Source of the DNA: an uncultured Terrimonas sp.
Lineage (GTDB): Bacteria; Bacteroidota; Bacteroidia; Chitinophagales; Chitinophagaceae
DNA: 9,348 bases
Direction: 5' to 3'
Assembly (NCBI GenBank): GCA_946886925.1
Contig: CAMPJQ010000068.1
Span: 1 to 9,348, forward strand
Positions 5,831-9,348 of the stretch are shown here, piece after piece (within the stretch, counting starts at the first letter, position 1; the number at the start of each line of letters is the position of its first letter). Under the pieces are notes generated by a model. That model was not told where the DNA came from. It was given only the letters and a program-made list of their open reading frames with translations, and made no database searches. A program made the position numbers and the translations under genes.

Positions 5831-8800
5831 ATGACAAAAAAAACAGGCTTCTTACGCCTATTGGGCATGATGCTCGTATTTTCATCCCTCCCGGCATTAC
5901 TGTTTGCACAACAAATTGTAAGAGGAAAGGTAGCCGATTCAAAAGGCAACCACCTCGCTGCAGTAAATGTTGTTGTTAAAAACACTTTAAACGGTGTTAT
6001 AACCGCCGCCGACGGAACTTACTCTATCTCTGTTCCTTCTGCCGAAGCCACGCTTGTGTTTTCATCGGTAGGGTTTACCACGCAGGAAATTGCTTTAAAC
6101 GGACAAACCTCTTTAAATGTTGTTTTGGCCGAAGGTTCGCAGCAACTCGATGAAGTGGTTGTAACTGCTATCGGAATCAAACAACAGAAAAAGAGACTGG
6201 GCTTTACTACACAGGAAGTAAAAACCGAACAATTAGCCAACTCAAGAACAATGAACCTGGGCACAGCTTTATCGGGACAGGTAGCGGGACTTACTGTAAC
6301 AACGCCAACCGGCATGTTCCAAAGGCCTCAGTTTGTGCTAAGGGGTAAAACGCCCCTGATCGTTATTGACGGCGTTCCGGTTGAAACAGACTTTTTTGAT
6401 GTATCAGGAGAAGACATTGACAATATTAACGTATTGAAAGGTGTTGCTGCATCGGCTTTGTATGGTACGCGCGGTAAAAACGGTGCTATACTCATCACTA
6501 CCCGGAATGCTAAAAAAGAAGGCATGGAAGTGAATGTAACCACTAATAATATGTTTACGGCCGGCTTTACCGTTTTCCCTAAAACCCAAACGGAATACGG
6601 CAGCGGATCAAACGGGCAGTATGAGTTTTGGGATGGCGCCGACGGGGGTATTTCAGACGGCGATATGACCTGGGGACCCAAATTAAATTCCGGGGTTAAA
6701 GTACCTCAATGGAACAGTCCGATCAGGAATAAGCAAACAGGTGAAACTATAGATTGGTATGGTGATGTAAAAGGTACCATATACGATGATCGCTCAACAT
6801 ATGAGCGTGTGCCTACCGATTTTTTGTACCACAACAACCTGAAAGACTTTTTAAGAACCGGAATCGTAAGTACCAATACTTTCTCAGTGGCCTACAGAGG
6901 CAACAAAGCACGTTATTACGCTTCAGGAAAATATGCCTACCAAAAAGGACAGGTACCCAACATGTCGCTGAATACCGGGAGCATTAACTTCAATGCGGCG
7001 TTTGATATTGCGGAGAACTTTACGCTTGAAACTTCCCTTTCCTACAACAAAGTATTTTCGCCTAACTATCCCCGTTACGGTTACGGTCCTAAAAACCATA
7101 TTTATACCATTCTTATATGGATGAGTGATGATGTGAACGGACAGGATTTAAAAAATCACATGTGGGTGCCGGGTTTAGAAGGTTACCGCCAGGCCAATTA
7201 TAATTATGCATGGTACAACAACCCCTATTTTGCTTCATACATGCTTGAGCAGGCGCAGAACAGGGATGTAGTTGATATGCAGGTAAAAGCGAACTGGAAG
7301 ATCATGAAAGATCTGAATTTCCAGATCCGTGGTAACGGAAGGAACGTTTCCAATTTCGAATCCATGAAAAGCCCCAAGTCTTATATGAACTATGGTGATT
7401 CAAGAAATGGTGATTATAAGATATGGAATACAGGGCAATTGAATTTTGACGCTGATGCGCTGCTTACGTATTCAAAGGATATTACGGAAAATATTCAGCT
7501 CGGTATAAACGCAGGTACTTCTATTTTTAACCGTACCTATACCCAGGAGTATCAATCAACCGATGGCTTGATCGTGCCTGCAGTATATAGCCTTAATAAT
7601 ACACAAGGGCCGGTGCAGGCTACAAACTTCCGTCAGGAAAAGTCTATCCGAAGCCTGTACGGAGCAGCTAACCTTGATTTTTACAATGCTGTATTCTTAA
7701 GTTTTACAGCGCGCAATGACTGGTCTTCCACATTGCCTCTCAATCACAACTCTTATTTTTATCCTTCCATATCACTCAGCACGATGGTATCGGAGTTTGT
7801 TAAGATGCCCGAATTCGTGGGCTATCTGAAATTATATGGCTCATGGGCGCAGGTATCAAGCGATCTGGATCCATACAGTATTTATTCGGCTTATAATAAG
7901 GGGATCACTTACGGATCAACCCAATCCGTTTACTATCCGTCGGGAATTGTAAATCCCAACATTCTTCCTGAAAAATCATCTTCGTATGAGATCGGTTTGT
8001 CGACCGGCATGTTTAACGACCGCCTGACGTTAGACTTAACGTATTATGATATTAAGGATGAAAACCAGATCATTGATCTCGGAATCTCAGAAGCTTCAGG
8101 TTTTACATCGCGCAAAGTAAATGGTAACGTTTATAAAACAAAAGGCTTTGAAATTGTTGCCGGCGTTAAAGCAATAAAGAACAAAAACTTCAGGTGGGAT
8201 ATTGCTGCCAACTGGTCGAGGTATGCCAAACGGATCACCGAGATATATGGTGATCAGGCTACATTCAATAACCGTAGGTTAGGCGACAGAACAGACAGCT
8301 ATTATGCTACCGTTTGGCAAAAAAGCGCGGATGGGCAGGTAATACTGGGTGCTAACGGGCTACCTATAAGGGATCCGTATGTGCGTAATCTCGGCCATCT
8401 CGACCCCTCCTGGAGATTGGGCCTTCTGAATAAATTTAACATTAAAGGTTTCGACATCGGGATAGATATTGATGGTGTTTGGGGTGGTATTATGAACTCT
8501 ACCACGCACGAAAAAATGTGGTGGGGCGGAAAGCATCCAAACTCTGTTGAATACCGTGCTGCTGAGTATGCTGCCGGTCATCCGGTGTATGTTCCCGATG
8601 GTGTGGTAGTGGTTGAAGGAGAACTGAAACAGGACGTTTTGGGCAATGTAATTTCCGATACCCGCAAGTATACGCCTAATACAACTGCAGTAAGCTGGCA
8701 AACATGGGGCCAGCAGTATCCATACCGTGCGCGGGTAACCGAAGAAGAAAATAAAAAGTTTGCCAACACATTCGACCGCTCTTTCTTTAAGCTGCGCAGG

Positions 8801-9001
8801 GTAGCGGTTGGTTATGAGCTTGGCAATGTGATAAAATTAGGGCAAACCGTAAAAGGATTGTACCTGCAGGTGTTTAGTTATAACCTTGCTATGTGGAAGA
8901 AAATGCCGTTGCTTGATCCGGATTATGAAATCGGAAACGATGGGAATCTGCAGGATCCGTCTCCACGTTACATAGGTTTTTCGCTAAACGTAAAACTCTA
9001 A
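5831..9001 (+). CDS. SusC/RagA-family TonB-dependent outer-membrane transporter
   Basis: The 1056-residue protein is a complete SusC-type transporter, which imports oligosaccharides or other large nutrients using energy from TonB-ExbBD. A signal peptide (about residues 1-26, ending LLFAQ) precedes a carboxypeptidase-regulatory-like N-terminal domain (about 28-103) typical of SusC. This domain contains VRGKVAD, AADGTYSI and FSSVGF. A TonB-box-like LDEVVVTAIG lies at 106-115. The plug follows (about 118-228), with LRGKTPLIVIDGVPV and the SusC signature VLKGVAASALYGTRGKNGA at 201-219. The plug has a compact form. The remainder is beta-barrel, rich in alternating aromatic and polar strands, and ends in YIGFSLNVKL, a usual family ending. 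A SusD-like gene starts 19 bases after the stop, so the two form an operon. The ATG at 5831 is the only start that keeps the signal peptide; the sequence before it is A-rich without a clear ribosome-binding site. The ligand is unknown. Confidence 0.96.
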   Translation: MTKKTGFLRLLGMMLVFSSLPALLFAQQIVRGKVADSKGNHLAAVNVVVKNTLNGVITAADGTYSISVPSAEATLVFSSVGFTTQEIALNGQTSLNVVLAEGSQQLDEVVVTAIGIKQQKKRLGFTTQEVKTEQLANSRTMNLGTALSGQVAGLTVTTPTGMFQRPQFVLRGKTPLIVIDGVPVETDFFDVSGEDIDNINVLKGVAASALYGTRGKNGAILITTRNAKKEGMEVNVTTNNMFTAGFTVFPKTQTEYGSGSNGQYEFWDGADGGISDGDMTWGPKLNSGVKVPQWNSPIRNKQTGETIDWYGDVKGTIYDDRSTYERVPTDFLYHNNLKDFLRTGIVSTNTFSVAYRGNKARYYASGKYAYQKGQVPNMSLNTGSINFNAAFDIAENFTLETSLSYNKVFSPNYPRYGYGPKNHIYTILIWMSDDVNGQDLKNHMWVPGLEGYRQANYNYAWYNNPYFASYMLEQAQNRDVVDMQVKANWKIMKDLNFQIRGNGRNVSNFESMKSPKSYMNYGDSRNGDYKIWNTGQLNFDADALLTYSKDITENIQLGINAGTSIFNRTYTQEYQSTDGLIVPAVYSLNNTQGPVQATNFRQEKSIRSLYGAANLDFYNAVFLSFTARNDWSSTLPLNHNSYFYPSISLSTMVSEFVKMPEFVGYLKLYGSWAQVSSDLDPYSIYSAYNKGITYGSTQSVYYPSGIVNPNILPEKSSSYEIGLSTGMFNDRLTLDLTYYDIKDENQIIDLGISEASGFTSRKVNGNVYKTKGFEIVAGVKAIKNKNFRWDIAANWSRYAKRITEIYGDQATFNNRRLGDRTDSYYATVWQKSADGQVILGANGLPIRDPYVRNLGHLDPSWRLGLLNKFNIKGFDIGIDIDGVWGGIMNSTTHEKMWWGGKHPNSVEYRAAEYAAGHPVYVPDGVVVVEGELKQDVLGNVISDTRKYTPNTTAVSWQTWGQQYPYRARVTEEENKKFANTFDRSFFKLRRVAVGYELGNVIKLGQTVKGLYLQVFSYNLAMWKKMPLLDPDYEIGNDGNLQDPSPRYIGFSLNVKL

Positions 9002-9020
9002 ACCTTATCCCACACCTAAA

Positions 9021-9348
9021 ATGATCATTCAAATGAAGAAACTCTTAATAATATATATCGCTGTTTTCTCGGTATTGGTGTCCTGCAAAAAGTTAGAGGA
9101 AATCAATATTGACCCCAATAAGGTTACAGAAACCCACCCCCAGCTCCAGTTAACGCAAATTGAATGGGATGCATTCCGTTTTGGTAATGGCACAGGTCCT
9201 CTGTATGCAGAGAAAAAGCTCGTTCAAACGGATGGTGAAAGTGCAGGGCAATATTATAAATGGGACAGGTCGGATTTTTCATCTTACTCGAGGATGAGAG
9301 ATGTAACCAAAATGATGGAAGAAGCCACGCGCATCAACAGCAATGCAT
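9021..9348 (+). CDS. SusD-like outer-membrane lipoprotein, 5' part (runs off window end)
   Basis: The visible 109 codons begin with a lipoprotein signal: a lysine pair, a hydrophobic run and the lipobox L-V-S-C. The cysteine is residue 22 from the ATG at 9021, or 18 from the in-frame ATG at 9033. The later ATG gives the more usual MKKLLIIY start, so 9033 may be the true start. INIDPNKVTETHP, the usual SusD-like_2 opening, follows the lipobox, as does an LQLTQIEWDAF helix. Acidic residues soon after the cysteine (KKLEE) are compatible with surface export but do not prove it. The gene lies just after the susC-like gene and in the same direction. The product would be the substrate-binding lid of that transporter. 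It seems to belong to the same broad SusD branch as the partial gene at the window start; the two visible parts do not overlap, so they cannot be compared. Confidence 0.92.
   Translation, partial: MIIQMKKLLIIYIAVFSVLVSCKKLEEINIDPNKVTETHPQLQLTQIEWDAFRFGNGTGPLYAEKKLVQTDGESAGQYYKWDRSDFSSYSRMRDVTKMMEEATRINSNA

Noticed and set aside
8302..8769. Minus-strand open frames inside the susC-like gene
   Set aside because: They are antisense to the intact SusC barrel and show no signal peptide, domain or upstream signals.

Overview
The window looks like a stretch of a Bacteroidota chromosome, most likely from the Sphingobacteriia/Chitinophagia side (for example Chitinophagaceae). The family-level placement is inference. 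It rests on SusC/SusD outer-membrane pairs, a surface FG-GAP protein, a PA14-containing GH3 glycosidase, A-rich translation starts without clear Shine-Dalgarno sites, a Bacteroidota-type -7 promoter word, and degenerate heptanucleotide repeats between genes. The content is nutrient (probably glycan) acquisition at the outer membrane. No mobile-element gene, CRISPR array, rRNA or tRNA was seen.

Layout. (i) Bases 2-898 hold the 3' part of a SusD-like lipoprotein gene, followed by a strong hairpin terminator at 931-966. (ii) Bases 994-2574 encode an exported protein with one c-type haem motif (CxxCH) at its N-terminus and five Ca-binding FG-GAP/VCBS-type motifs. (iii) Bases 2575-2747 form a convergent junction with REP-like hairpins. 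(iv) Bases 2748-5420 on the minus strand encode a complete secreted GH3 beta-glycosidase with an inserted PA14 domain and a C-terminal Fn3-like domain. (v) Bases 5421-5830 are a divergent, gene-free region with two short tandem arrays, both of period 7, then an AT-rich stretch with candidate regulatory repeats. (vi) Bases 5831-9001 encode a complete SusC/RagA-type TonB-dependent transporter. (vii) From about 9021 to the window end runs the 5' part of its partner SusD-like lipoprotein.

How the genes may work together. The window spans the tail of one SusCD locus and the head of a second, with one GH3 enzyme between them. By analogy with polysaccharide utilisation loci, SusD-type lipoproteins capture a ligand at the surface, SusC imports it through the outer membrane with TonB-supplied energy, and the GH3 enzyme removes terminal sugars. 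The GH3 gene is divergent from the second susC and convergent with the haem/FG-GAP gene, so it more plausibly shares control with the second locus. The substrate cannot be read from the sequence.

The least ordinary items are the haem-c plus FG-GAP protein beside a SusD gene, the adjoining heptanucleotide arrays, and the REP-like junction. No clearly new defence or genetic system is visible.
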